A stretch of 64,000 bases of DNA from Burkholderiaceae bacterium (GCA_014879655.1 JACSRS010000096.1:25473-89472); one strand, 5' to 3'. Counted from the first letter of the stretch, positions 1 to 7,603 are shown. Notes: generated from the letters alone by a model not told the origin. Program-made: numbers and translations.

Positions 1-184
1 CGAAAAGCTTGCCCCAAAAACGGGTCATGTCTTTCCAGATCACGTTGCCGGTCATCACATAGACGCTCTCCATGATCACCAGCAGCCAGACCATGCCAAT
101 GGTCAGCGGCACAAACAGGAAGTGGTACAGCGCAGTCGCGGCAAACTGCAAGCGCGACAGGTCAACCAATTGTTCTGAAATCAC
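1..184 (-). CDS. cydA: Cytochrome bd ubiquinol oxidase subunit I, N-terminal part
   Basis: This is the quinol-oxidising, haem-carrying subunit of cytochrome bd oxidase in the inner membrane. Only the first 61 codons are inside the window. They read [20 protein letters not shown] followed by LTIGMVWLL, which closely matches the start of CydA and includes the conserved His of the first transmembrane helix (haem b595/d region). The start is taken as GTG at 184, because AGGAG lies seven bases upstream of it. It sits four bases after cydP, so the two should be co-transcribed from the sigma-54-type promoter at 400-416. cydB is expected beyond the left edge. Confidence 0.93.
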   Translation of the reverse strand, partial: MISEQLVDLSRLQFAATALYHFLFVPLTIGMVWLLVIMESVYVMTGNVIWKDMTRFWGKLF

Positions 185-188
185 GGTA

Positions 189-374
189 TCACTCCTGGAC
201 GGAATTTGAAATCTTTGCGGGGCGCGAATCCAACATTTGTGCGGCAGCGGTTTCGGGACTCACCACCACGCGCTCTTCACGCACAAAACCCCACCACAAC
301 CCGACGAGCACGAGCAACTTGATCACCAGCACGACGGCCAGTTTGCGTATCAAGATGCGATCAGGGAGGTTCAC
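189..374 (-). CDS. cydP: Cytochrome bd oxidase small subunit CydP
   Basis: This 61-residue single-span membrane protein precedes cydA. The N-terminus is positively charged (RILIRKLA), a hydrophobic helix runs from about residue 13 to 29 ([17 protein letters not shown]), and the tail is polar. It matches my memory of the putative small subunit CydP found before cydAB in proteobacteria. It is not the CydX type, which follows cydB. The spacing to cydA is four bases. Its exact role in the oxidase is not known to me; stabilising the complex is the usual proposal. The call rests on context plus this general likeness. Confidence 0.75.
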   Translation of the reverse strand: MNLPDRILIRKLAVVLVIKLLVLVGLWWGFVREERVVVSPETAAAQMLDSRPAKISNSVQE

Positions 375-399
375 GGCAGGAAATCGTTGTCATTTATTT

Positions 400-416
400 A
401 ACAAGAAGCGTGCCAG
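400..416 (-). promoter_or_regulatory. Sigma-54 (-24/-12) promoter for cydP-cydA
   Basis: On the minus strand this reads CTGGCACGCTTCTTGTT. It fits the RpoN consensus TGGCACG-N4-TTGCW with one substitution in the -12 element. It lies about 26 bases upstream of the cydP start, and a sigma-54-dependent activator gene is divergent to it. Transcription would begin near position 388. Confidence 0.75.
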
Positions 417-498
417 GCTGCTTACGATCAATTAATCCATATAAATCAACAGCTTGCGATGAACTACTTTTCCAACGACGAACTGTCACTTGCGGAAA

Positions 499-545
499 CT
501 GTCATATTTGTCAGATACTGCCAACCATTTCTGCCATTCTGGCAG
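499..545. promoter_or_regulatory. Pair of enhancer-like dyads for the divergent sigma-54 activator
   Basis: Two similar inverted repeats occur 32 bp apart: CTGTCATATTTGTCAG at 499-514 and CTGCCATTCTGGCAG at 531-545. Both follow CTGYCA-N3/4-TGKCAG. They lie roughly 85-145 bp upstream of the sigma-54 promoter at 400-416, the usual place for activator binding sites. That they bind the protein encoded next door is an inference. Confidence 0.5.
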
Positions 546-561
546 TTGCAATGGATGCCCT

Positions 562-1926
562 GTGAAACCCCTGCCCGAACTTGCCGCGTTCCTTGAAAGC
601 CTGCCCGAGCCCCACATCCTCTTCGATGCGAAGTACCGCATCCTTTCGGCCAACGCGGCCTATCGGCGCGAGCACAGCCCCGACCGCAGCGTCATCGGCC
701 GCCACTGCTACGAGGTATCTCACCACTTCGCCGTTCCCTGTGACCAGGCGGGCGAGTCATGCCCCATGGCGCAGTCGTTGCGCTCGGGCCAACGCGAACG
801 CGTGCTGCACCTGCATCACACCCCAAAAGGCGAGGAATACGTCAACATTGAGCTCTCGCCGCTTCCGGGTCCCGATGGTGAAACGGCATTTTTCGTGGAA
901 AAAATGGAGTTGCTGGGTGTGGCGCATGGCGAGCCCGCCCATCAGGGACTGATCGGCCGCTCGGAAGCGTTCCAGGGCATGTTGAGGTTGGTGGCGCGGG
1001 CGGCAAACTCGCGCGCCACCGTGCTGCTGCTGGGTGAATCGGGTACCGGCAAGGAACTCGTCGCCAGGGCTTTGCACGAAGCCAGTCCACGCGCGGCCAA
1101 GCCGCTGGTGGCAGTGGACTGCTCCAGCCTGCCCGAAACCCTTTTCGAATCCGAGATCTTCGGCCACGAGCGCGGCGCTTTCACCGGCGCCAATGCGGCC
1201 AAGGCCGGATTGGTGGAGGCGGCCAGCGGCGGCACCCTGTTTCTCGATGAGGTGGGCGACATTCCGCTGTCACTGCAGGTCAAATTGCTGCGCCTGCTGG
1301 AAACAGGTACCTACCGCCGCGTCGGCAGCACCCTGCTGCGCCATGCCGACATCCGCGTTGTCTCTGCCACCCACCGCGACCTTGACCAGATGGTGGCAGA
1401 CGGCCGCTTCCGAGAAGATCTCTACTACCGACTATCGACCTTTCCGATCAGGCTGCCCAGTTTGCGCGATCGCACGGGCGATGTGCGGCTGCTGGCGCCC
1501 TCGCTGCTGGAGCGTGTGGCCGCGCCGCGCCATCTGCAACTTAGCGCGTCAGCCCTGAAGCTGCTGGATGCGCAGACCTTTCCGGGAAATGTGCGTGAAT
1601 TGCGCAACCTGCTGGAGCGCTCGGCACTGCTCTGCGACGGCGATCTGATCGAGGCCGAGCATGTGCAGCAGGCCATCGACACCGGTCGCCGTCCGACTGG
1701 CGCACCCAGGCAAGCGGACATGAGTCTGGCGCTCACGCTGCCTGCAGGCGCCGGCGCGGAATCGGTGCCGGATTTCAAGGCCCTGGAACGCACCGCGCTG
1801 CGTGCCGCCCTCGCGGCCCATACAGGCACCCGGGCAGAACTCGCCTTCAAGATGGGCATCAGCGAGCGCTCGCTCTACCGAAAAATCAAAGGGCTGGATT
1901 TTCCTTGCACACCACCGGCAGCCTGA
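562..1926 (+). CDS. Sigma-54-dependent Fis-family transcriptional activator with PAS sensor
   Basis: This is an enhancer-binding protein that opens RpoN promoter complexes by ATP hydrolysis. From the GTG at 562 it has 454 residues. A PAS domain spans about 8-118, the AAA+ sigma-54 interaction domain about 130-360 (Walker A GESGTGKE at 158-165, GAFTGA at 205-210, Walker B LFLDEVGD), and a Fis-type helix-turn-helix ends the protein. The PAS domain holds Cys49, Cys60 and Cys67 (CYEV...PCDQ...CPM), a spacing seen in related sensors that may bind a cofactor or respond to redox. The frame is open back to a TTG at 490, but that would put the dyads at 499-545 inside the gene, and homologues start at the PAS domain. 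It faces cydPA, so control of the bd oxidase in response to oxygen or redox state is the likely job. Confidence 0.85.
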   Translation: MKPLPELAAFLESLPEPHILFDAKYRILSANAAYRREHSPDRSVIGRHCYEVSHHFAVPCDQAGESCPMAQSLRSGQRERVLHLHHTPKGEEYVNIELSPLPGPDGETAFFVEKMELLGVAHGEPAHQGLIGRSEAFQGMLRLVARAANSRATVLLLGESGTGKELVARALHEASPRAAKPLVAVDCSSLPETLFESEIFGHERGAFTGANAAKAGLVEAASGGTLFLDEVGDIPLSLQVKLLRLLETGTYRRVGSTLLRHADIRVVSATHRDLDQMVADGRFREDLYYRLSTFPIRLPSLRDRTGDVRLLAPSLLERVAAPRHLQLSASALKLLDAQTFPGNVRELRNLLERSALLCDGDLIEAEHVQQAIDTGRRPTGAPRQADMSLALTLPAGAGAESVPDFKALERTALRAALAAHTGTRAELAFKMGISERSLYRKIKGLDFPCTPPAA

Positions 1927-2164
1927 GCGAGTCGCAAAATCCCGCCTATGAATTCACAACACAGCAGTGACTTTGCGAATACCGACATCAGCAGTCCAAC
2001 AACTGGCGTGCCGGTCTCGGATCTCCACAAAGCCTTGCTGAAATCAAACGCGACAGGAAAGAATCCGCAGTCAAGGACGCGAGCATGATTGAATCGAACC
2101 AACCAGAAGCCATCTCCAGCGTCATCGCTGATCGCGTGATCTGCCCACGAATTTCCCCAATAGC

Positions 2165-2803
2165 ATGACCCTCGACAGCAACCCCTCATTTGCCAACCCG
2201 GCACAGATCTGGAACAGCCGCTTCTCCACAGACGGTTACGTTTTCGGCACCGAACCCAATGACTGGCTCCGGCGCCACGCCTCCGTCTGGAAATCAGGTT
2301 CAACCATCCTTTGTGTGGCCGACGGCGAAGGACGCAACAGCGTCTGGCTGGCCGGGCAAGGCCACAATGTGGATGCGTTTGACATCTCAGAGGTGGGTGT
2401 CGGCAAGGCCAGGCGCCTGGCCGAGCAATACCACGTGAACGTCAACTATTCGATTTCCGGATGCGACGACTTTGAGTGGAGGCCCAATCATTACGATGGC
2501 GTTGCCGCCATCTTCGTGCAATTCGCTGATCCCGTGCTTCGGTCACGTCTGTTTGAGAATATGGCTCGGAGCCTCAAGCCCGGAGGCTCCCTTGTGTTGG
2601 TTGGATATACACCCAAACAATTGGACTACGGAACCGGTGGACCATCTGTTCTCTCGCATCTCTACACGCCTGAAATGCTACGCGAGGCATTTGGAAGTCT
2701 GGATATTCAAGTTCTGGAAGCCTATGAGGCGGAATTGGCAGAGGGTGATGGCCACAAGGGCCGCTCCGCCATCATCGGACTTATTGGAGCGCGCACGGAT
2801 TAG
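2165..2803 (+). CDS. Class I SAM-dependent methyltransferase (TehB-like)
   Basis: This 212-residue soluble protein has a Rossmann-type methyltransferase fold. The SAM-binding motif I is degenerate (ILCVADGEGRNSVWLA, about 49-64), followed by an acidic end of strand 2 (VDAFDIS) and a motif near 115-125 (GVAAIFVQFADP). The N-terminus IWNSRFSTDGYVFGTEPNDWL is typical of TehB/thiopurine-type methyltransferases that act on small molecules or metalloid anions. The substrate cannot be named. The downstream double cupin begins 26 bases after the stop and may share its transcript. The 238 bp upstream (1927-2164) hold only short unsupported frames. Confidence 0.8.
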   Translation: MTLDSNPSFANPAQIWNSRFSTDGYVFGTEPNDWLRRHASVWKSGSTILCVADGEGRNSVWLAGQGHNVDAFDISEVGVGKARRLAEQYHVNVNYSISGCDDFEWRPNHYDGVAAIFVQFADPVLRSRLFENMARSLKPGGSLVLVGYTPKQLDYGTGGPSVLSHLYTPEMLREAFGSLDIQVLEAYEAELAEGDGHKGRSAIIGLIGARTD

Positions 2804-2829
2804 GTACGGGCGCACTTGAAGGCTTTTTT

Positions 2830-3495
2830 ATGAACACTCTCATGGTGAATGCCGACCTGTCGCAACGAAGTGTTGTCGATGGCAACGCCCTACCTTGGCA
2901 ACCCTCTCCTTCACCGCTGGTCCACCGCAAGATTCTGGAGCGCGATGGCGCGGAGGTGGCCCGCGCGACTTCCATCGTTCGATACGACGCGGGGGCGACG
3001 TTCAACTTGCACGAGCATGAGCTCGGGGAAGAAATTTTGGTGCTGGAAGGAACCTTGAGCGACGAGTTTGGAGACTATGGACCCGGCACTTACGTGAAGA
3101 ACCCCCCGGGCTCCAGCCATGCACCATTTTCCAAGGGCGGGTGCACATTGTTTGTGAAACTGCGGCACCTTTCCCCCGATGACGATGAGCGGGTTGTGAT
3201 TCACACCCACCATTCGCCCTGGTTCCGGGGAATGGTCGACGGGCTGACCGTTATGCCACTGTCTGAATTCGGGACCCGTCACACCGCAATGGTGCGATGG
3301 GCGCCAGGCACATATTTCAATCCTCACAGGCATTACGGCGGCGAAGAAATTTATGTTGTCGAAGGCGTTTTTTCCGACGAACATGGAACATACCCGCAAG
3401 GAAGCTGGATCCGCAGTCCGCACCTGAGCCAGCACAAGCCGTTCAGTGTTGAGGGATGCCTGATTCTGGTGAAAACCGGACACCTTGTGGATTGA
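2830..3495 (+). CDS. Double-cupin protein, ChrR anti-sigma C-terminal type
   Basis: This 221-residue protein is made of two related cupin halves. Each has a metal-binding motif: FNLHEHELGEEILVLEG near residues 58-74 and FNPHRHYGGEEIYVVEG near 160-176. The repeated lines GxYxxxPxxSxHxPFSxxGC and a closing VKxxHL match the cupin domain of ChrR-like zinc anti-sigma factors. There is no N-terminal zinc anti-sigma domain, so it is not itself a classical anti-sigma factor. A metal-dependent sensor or small-molecule enzyme is possible. It follows the methyltransferase on the same strand. Confidence 0.75.
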   Translation: MNTLMVNADLSQRSVVDGNALPWQPSPSPLVHRKILERDGAEVARATSIVRYDAGATFNLHEHELGEEILVLEGTLSDEFGDYGPGTYVKNPPGSSHAPFSKGGCTLFVKLRHLSPDDDERVVIHTHHSPWFRGMVDGLTVMPLSEFGTRHTAMVRWAPGTYFNPHRHYGGEEIYVVEGVFSDEHGTYPQGSWIRSPHLSQHKPFSVEGCLILVKTGHLVD

Positions 3496-3518
3496 TCTCT
3501 TACTTGACTTGCCTTTGA

Positions 3519-3535
3519 GGGCTTTTGCAAAGCCC
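3519..3535. repeat. Short inverted repeat between convergent genes
   Basis: GGGCTTTTGCAAAGCCC forms a hairpin with seven-base arms in the 124-bp gap between the cupin gene and ligB, which converge here. It lacks a clear T-tract on either side, so a role as a bidirectional terminator is only a guess. Confidence 0.35.
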
Positions 3536-3619
3536 AATAAAAGGGCAACCGGTTCCAAGTCCGGTCTCAGCACACTTCTGTCGGGCTGGCATCCGCCGGT
3601 CAACAGCTGGTTCCATTGG

Positions 3620-4465
3620 TTACGCCGCCTCCAACGCCAGAACCGCTGTCGCTGTGTTGGAAATCGGGATGTGATAGTTGCCGGTGACCCGCCGCACCTT
3701 CGGACCGGCTGCTGTCAGAGCACCGCGCATGGCCAGCCACATCAGCAGTTCCACACCTTGCGTGCCGGTCTTTTCGACGAGTTCGTGAATGCTGAATTGC
3801 GTGGCCCATTCAGGATTGGTCTCCAGGCTGTCGAGAAACTGCAGGTCGAAGGCCTTGTTGATGAAGCCCGCGCGTTCGCCGTCGAGCTGGTGGCTCAGGC
3901 CGCCGGAGGCGATGACGGCCACCTTCTTGCTGCTGTCCCATGACTTGATCGCCTCGCCCACGGCCTTGCCCATTGCATAGACGCGGCTGGCCTTGGGCAA
4001 CGGGAACTGCACGGTGTTGATGCACACCGGCACCACGGTCACTGGGCAATCGCCTTCAGGCCAGAACAACTTGAGCGGCAGCGTGCAAGCATGGTCAACC
4101 AGCATCTCCTGGCAACTCACGATGTCGAACTCCTTCTCGACGAGCGTGTTGATGATGTGCCATGAAAGGTCCAACTCACCCCTGAAAGGCGGCAGCGTCG
4201 GGATGCCCCAGCCCTCGTCAGCGTTGTTGTATTCGGGAGCGGCGCCGACGGCGAAAGTTGGCATCTTGTCCAGGAAGAAGTTCAGGCCGTGGTCGTTGTA
4301 GAACAACACGACGACGTCGGGCCTCTTTGCACCCAGCCATTCGCGGATCGGCGGGAAACCGTCGAAGAAGGGTTTCCAGTAGGGCTCCTGCTGCAGACCC
4401 TTGTGAATCGCGCTGCCGATGGCGGGAATGTGGGACGTGCCGAGGCCGCCGATGAGTTGTGCCAT
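3620..4465 (-). CDS. ligB: Protocatechuate 4,5-dioxygenase beta (catalytic) subunit
   Basis: This class III extradiol dioxygenase subunit cleaves an aromatic diol at the 4,5 (meta) bond using Fe(II). The 281 residues match LigB/PmdB along their length. The N-terminus has SHIPAIGSAIHKG (iron ligand His near 12), then VVVLFYNDHGLNFF (second His near 59), DEGWG, VDHACTLPL, ASGGLSHQLDGERAGFINK (catalytic His near 195) and GVELLMWLAMRGAL. The start is set by AGGAG before the ATG. It lies 27 bases behind the small subunit gene. Gallate or another catechol as substrate cannot be excluded, because the rest of a protocatechuate 4,5-cleavage pathway is absent here. Confidence 0.88.
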   Translation of the reverse strand: MAQLIGGLGTSHIPAIGSAIHKGLQQEPYWKPFFDGFPPIREWLGAKRPDVVVLFYNDHGLNFFLDKMPTFAVGAAPEYNNADEGWGIPTLPPFRGELDLSWHIINTLVEKEFDIVSCQEMLVDHACTLPLKLFWPEGDCPVTVVPVCINTVQFPLPKASRVYAMGKAVGEAIKSWDSSKKVAVIASGGLSHQLDGERAGFINKAFDLQFLDSLETNPEWATQFSIHELVEKTGTQGVELLMWLAMRGALTAAGPKVRRVTGNYHIPISNTATAVLALEAA

Positions 4466-4492
4466 GTTGGTTCTCCTGGAATCGTTGTTGAT

Positions 4493-4840
4493 TTACTGTC
4501 CGGCGGCCACGAGCTTCGCCTTGAACGCTTCCTTGGTCATGCCGGTCTGCTGGGCACCGATGTCCTGCATGTCCAGCTTGAAAATGCCTGCGAACTTGGC
4601 CAGGTAGTAGGCGTGGCCGCCCGCCGCGATGAGTTGCAGCACGTTGCGCGCGCGGATGGCGGCGGCCTGCTGCTCGTTCAGACCGTACTTGCGCATGTAG
4701 GCTTCTTCATCGGCAACGAAAGCCTGACGGTTGGCTTCATCATTGAATGAAAAGCACATCTTGTTCAGCGCATAACCTTTGCGGGCCTGTTCACCGTCAA
4801 AGGGTGTTGTGCCGGGGATCTCTTTGGCGGGCTGAGTCAT
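4493..4840 (-). CDS. ligA: Protocatechuate 4,5-dioxygenase alpha (small) subunit
   Basis: This is the small helical subunit that covers the active site of the LigAB-type extradiol dioxygenase. The 115 residues include GTTPFDGEQARKGYALNKMC near the start, FVADEEAYMRKYGL and a helix ending GGHAYYLAKFAGIF, all typical of LigA/PmdA. The start is at 4840, because AGGAGA stands nine bases upstream of that ATG; a longer frame to 4900 would run into the control region. It is first in the ligA-ligB operon and diverges from a LysR gene across 90 bp. Confidence 0.88.
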   Translation of the reverse strand: MTQPAKEIPGTTPFDGEQARKGYALNKMCFSFNDEANRQAFVADEEAYMRKYGLNEQQAAAIRARNVLQLIAAGGHAYYLAKFAGIFKLDMQDIGAQQTGMTKEAFKAKLVAAGQ

Positions 4841-4910
4841 TGCTCGTCTCCTGCGATGGTTGATGTGAGTCAGGACTCCAGTGTCACGCGCCGATTGCAA
4901 AAGATAAACA

Positions 4911-4929
4911 GATCAATCATGATTTGATC
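4911..4929. promoter_or_regulatory. Candidate LysR operator overlapping the regulator's ribosome-binding region
   Basis: GATCAATCATGATTTGATC has six-base arms (GATCAA/TTGATC) around a TCATGA core. It sits immediately before the LysR start codon at 4931, where a ribosome-binding site would be, and no other purine-rich site is visible there. This arrangement fits an autorepressed LysR gene. Assignment to this regulator is inferred from position. Confidence 0.45.
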
Positions 4930-4930
4930 C

Positions 4931-5833
4931 ATGAGCAAATTCGATTGGTCCGATCTCGACGCCCGTCTGCTGCAGTTGCTGGTGGCGGTAGTCGAGGCCG
5001 GCAGCATCACCGGCGCAGCCCAGCGGCTGGGGGTCACGCAATCAGCGGTGAGCCACCTTCTGGAAAAGTTGCGTGGCATCGTGGGTGACCCGCTGTTCGT
5101 CAAGTCCGGGCGGGGCATCGTGGCCACAGCGCGGGCCGAAGCACTGGCCGTTCAGGCGCGGGATCTGCTGGGCGAGTTGGAGCGATTCGCGCGTTCGGGC
5201 GAATTCGACCCGGCACGCTGGCAGACCACTTTCACCATCGCCGCCAACGATTTCCAGCGGGACCTGTTGCTGCCGGCCTTGATGGCACGGTTGCGCAGCG
5301 CCGCGCCAGGCGTCGCGCTGCGGGTGATTCCATCCGGTGTGCCCAGCCTGGAGATGCTGCGCAGCGAGCACTGCCAGCTCGTCATCAGCCCGCGCCCGCC
5401 CGACGGCGCCGACATCCTGCAAAAGCGCCTGTTCGAGGACTGCTACCGCGTGTTCTACGACCCCGCCGTGCGCAAGCCGCCAGGCTCACGCACCGAGTAC
5501 CTGGCGGCCGACCACATCACCGTGCTCTACGAGCCGCGCCGCCCGCTCGACCTGGATCAGCACCTGGCCCGCAAGGGCATTCAGCGGCGCTTTGCCATCA
5601 TGGTGCCGGACTTCTCCGGACTGCCCCCGTTCATCCGCGGCAGCGACATGCTGGCCACCGTGCCCGCCCGCCTGCAGTCCCACCTGCTGCGCGACCTGGC
5701 CAGCGTGGAGCCCCCGGTGCCCTGCCCACCCCTGCCGATGTACATGATCTGGCACGCGCGGCATCAGGCGGATGCCGCGCATCGGTGGCTGCGGGCAGCG
5801 CTGGAGTCGGTGGTGGCGCAAGAAGTCGGATGA
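4931..5833 (+). CDS. LysR-family regulator of the ligAB genes
   Basis: This 300-residue regulator has an N-terminal winged helix (about 7-66; ARLLQLLVAVVEAGSITGAA, then QSAVSHLLEKLR) and a periplasmic-binding-fold effector domain from about 95. It diverges from ligAB, so activation of those genes by an aromatic pathway intermediate is the natural expectation. The effector cannot be named. The start has no visible Shine-Dalgarno sequence; the space before it is filled by a palindrome (4911-4929). Confidence 0.85.
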   Translation: MSKFDWSDLDARLLQLLVAVVEAGSITGAAQRLGVTQSAVSHLLEKLRGIVGDPLFVKSGRGIVATARAEALAVQARDLLGELERFARSGEFDPARWQTTFTIAANDFQRDLLLPALMARLRSAAPGVALRVIPSGVPSLEMLRSEHCQLVISPRPPDGADILQKRLFEDCYRVFYDPAVRKPPGSRTEYLAADHITVLYEPRRPLDLDQHLARKGIQRRFAIMVPDFSGLPPFIRGSDMLATVPARLQSHLLRDLASVEPPVPCPPLPMYMIWHARHQADAAHRWLRAALESVVAQEVG

Positions 5834-5933
5834 ATGCGAAAAGCCCTGACCACCTTGCAGATGTCGCGAGCGCTTGATGGCTGCCCGTCACAGACAATTC
5901 TTTGACACTTGCCGCCCCCGCCCCGCGGCATCC

Positions 5934-6383
5934 TCAGCTGCCGATCCTATCCTCCAGCGCCGCCATGGCTTCGTCGAGCAGCGCGTGCAACTCAGCAACC
6001 CGCGCCTCACCCAGCCGCTGGTTCAGCGCCAGTTGCGCCACCTTCCAGTGTCGCTGCGCCTCCGCGCGCTTTCGCTGACCGTCTTCGGTGGCGGTGATCA
6101 GGTGGCTGCGTGCGTCGGCGCCCGGGGCCACGCTGATCCAGCCCGACGCAACCAGCGGCTGCAGGTTGCGTGACAGCGTTGACGGCGTGAGTTTCATGGC
6201 GGCCGCCAGGTCCACGCTGCGCATGGGCCCCAGCCGCACCACGTGCGAAAGCAGCGAATACTGGGTGCCCTTGAGCCCCGTCTTGCCCACTTCAGCGTCG
6301 TAGTGCTGCGCGACGCGGCGCATCAGCTGGCGCAGCTTCAGGTTGGTGCAGCCTTGCGGTCGGGAAAGCGGTGCATTCGTCAT
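5934..6383 (-). CDS. MarR-family transcriptional regulator
   Basis: This 149-residue dimeric winged-helix regulator has the family layout: helix 1 NLKLRQLMRRVAQHYD, the DNA-binding segment MRSVDLAAAMKLTPSTLSRN (about 54-73), the wing GADARSHLITATEDG, and C-terminal dimerisation helices. The divergent neighbour is a hotdog thioesterase, followed by glyoxalase I. A perfect 16-bp palindrome lies between the genes, five bases from this start, so it probably represses both directions until an aromatic or acyl ligand binds. The ligand is unknown. Confidence 0.87.
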   Translation of the reverse strand: MTNAPLSRPQGCTNLKLRQLMRRVAQHYDAEVGKTGLKGTQYSLLSHVVRLGPMRSVDLAAAMKLTPSTLSRNLQPLVASGWISVAPGADARSHLITATEDGQRKRAEAQRHWKVAQLALNQRLGEARVAELHALLDEAMAALEDRIGS

Positions 6384-6388
6384 TATTT

Positions 6389-6404
6389 AATTGTAGCTAC
6401 AATT
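6389..6404. promoter_or_regulatory. Perfect palindromic MarR operator
   Basis: AATTGTAGCTACAATT is a perfect 16-bp palindrome with the TTG-N6-CAA core common to MarR sites. It lies in the 65-bp space between the divergent marR and thioesterase genes. Confidence 0.7.
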
Positions 6405-6448
6405 GTTGCAGATACATTTTTATTTCTGGCGACACAAAGGAGCCCCGC

Positions 6449-7018
6449 ATGAGCCACACCCCGCACAACCATATCGATCAATGGCTGGCCGACGAAGAAG
6501 CCGTTCGCAAGCGCGCGCAGGGTGGCGCCGGACCGGGACTGGCCACGGCCGAGCAAGTGGCGGGCAAGTCAGGGCTGGAAGTGATGCAGGCGATGCTGCG
6601 CGGCGAAGTGCCGCACGCGCACATCGCGCGGACGCTGAATTTCACGACGATCGAGATCTCCAAAGGGGTGGCCATTTTTCAGGGCACGCCGCAGATCGAG
6701 CACTTCAACCCGCTAGGCTCGGTGCACGGCGGCTGGTTTGCCACGCTGCTCGATTCGGCGCTGGGATGCGCGGTGCACACGATGATGCCCGCCGGCCGCG
6801 CTTACACCACCGCCGAGCTGAGCGTGAACTTCGTCAAGGCGATCACGCTCAAGGTTCCGCGAGTGCGTGCCGAGGGCCGCGTGATTCACTGCGGCCGGCA
6901 GCTGGCCACCGCCGAGGCCCGCCTGGTTGGCCCGGACGGCACGCTCTACGCGCACGCCACCACCACCTGTCTGGTGTTCGACATGAAGCACCCGCCCGCC
7001 GGCGGGGCGACGACATAA
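6449..7018 (+). CDS. PaaI-type hotdog-fold thioesterase
   Basis: This 189-residue protein has one hotdog thioesterase domain in its C-terminal two-thirds. The core HGGWFATLLDSALGCAVHT (about 91-109) includes the HGG and Asp of the PaaI/YbgC active-site region, followed by TTAELSVNFVKAI. Such enzymes hydrolyse acyl- or phenylacetyl-CoA thioesters. The roughly 70-residue N-terminal helical extension is longer than in minimal PaaI. The ATG at 6449 is chosen because AAAGGAG ends seven bases before it. It diverges from MarR and precedes gloA by 69 bases. Confidence 0.82.
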   Translation: MSHTPHNHIDQWLADEEAVRKRAQGGAGPGLATAEQVAGKSGLEVMQAMLRGEVPHAHIARTLNFTTIEISKGVAIFQGTPQIEHFNPLGSVHGGWFATLLDSALGCAVHTMMPAGRAYTTAELSVNFVKAITLKVPRVRAEGRVIHCGRQLATAEARLVGPDGTLYAHATTTCLVFDMKHPPAGGATT

Positions 7019-7087
7019 TCAAAATCTCTGGCGATCAACCTCACCCGGGGTGGCGGGAAACTGCCCAATACGAACAGAAGGACACTC

Positions 7088-7498
7088 ATGAGACTGCTTC
7101 ACACCATGCTTCGCGTCGGCAACCTGCAGCGCAGCATCGACTTCTACACCCAGGTGCTGGGCATGAAATTGCTGCGCACCTCCGAAAACCCCGAATACAA
7201 ATATTCGCTCGCGTTCCTGGGTTACGGCAGCAACCCCGAGCACGCCGAACTGGAGCTGACCTGGAACTGGGGTGTTGAAAGCTACGAGATGGGCACGGCC
7301 TATGGTCACATCGCGCTGGGCGTGCCCGACGCCTATGCGGCGGTGGAGAAGATCAAGGCCGCCGGCGGCAACGTGACGCGCGAGGCCGGCCCGGTCAAAG
7401 GCGGCAAGACGGTGATCGCCTTTGTCACCGACCCGGACGGCTACAAGATCGAGCTGATCGAACGAGCCGAAAACGCCGGTGGCGGCGGGCTGCGCTGA
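7088..7498 (+). CDS. gloA: Lactoylglutathione lyase (glyoxalase I)
   Basis: This enzyme isomerises the methylglyoxal-glutathione hemithioacetal to S-lactoylglutathione. The 136 residues match bacterial Glo[21 protein letters not shown], then [28 protein letters not shown] and [11 protein letters not shown]. The expected metal ligands are present (His5, Glu56, His74, Glu122 by the family pattern). It is on the same strand as the thioesterase and may be read with it. Confidence 0.95.
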   Translation: MRLLHTMLRVGNLQRSIDFYTQVLGMKLLRTSENPEYKYSLAFLGYGSNPEHAELELTWNWGVESYEMGTAYGHIALGVPDAYAAVEKIKAAGGNVTREAGPVKGGKTVIAFVTDPDGYKIELIERAENAGGGGLR

Positions 7499-7530
7499 AT
7501 CGGCGCCTTCGAGCCAGAAAATCGTCCTGT

Positions 7531-7588
7531 TTTCATAGCGAAAAACGTCCATTTCACGATGGCTTTTCCCCATTTTGACGTAAAAAAG
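7531..7588 (+). repeat. Dispersed 57-bp repeat, copy 1
   Basis: This copy has the family landmarks CATAGC, an A-rich stretch, CACGATGG in place of GACGCTGG, then CCCATTTT and a run of A. Six other copies start near 17481, 24363, 43346, 45361, 50873 and 54353. The A-run at its right end supplies the T-tract of the leftward terminator at 7582-7603. Confidence 0.65.
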
Positions 7589-7603
7589 CCCGGAAACCGG
7601 GCT
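7582..7603 (-). terminator. Rho-independent terminator of the OmpA-like gene
   Basis: On the minus strand the hairpin AGCCCGG-TTT-CCGGGCT is followed by six T. It lies 60 bases after the stop of the leftward OmpA-family gene. Confidence 0.8.

Noticed and set aside
490..561. TTG at 490 as the start of the sigma-54 activator
   Set aside because: It has no ribosome site, would place the two dyads inside the gene, and family members begin at the PAS domain. It remains possible.
1948..2166. Two short frames (46 and 28 codons) between the sigma-54 activator and the methyltransferase
   Set aside because: They lack ribosome sites, hydrophobic or domain features and any family likeness.
3545..3570. 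A tRNA T-arm-like stretch (CCGGTTCCAAGTCCGG)
   Set aside because: The loop has eight bases instead of seven and no acceptor, D or anticodon arm can be built around it.
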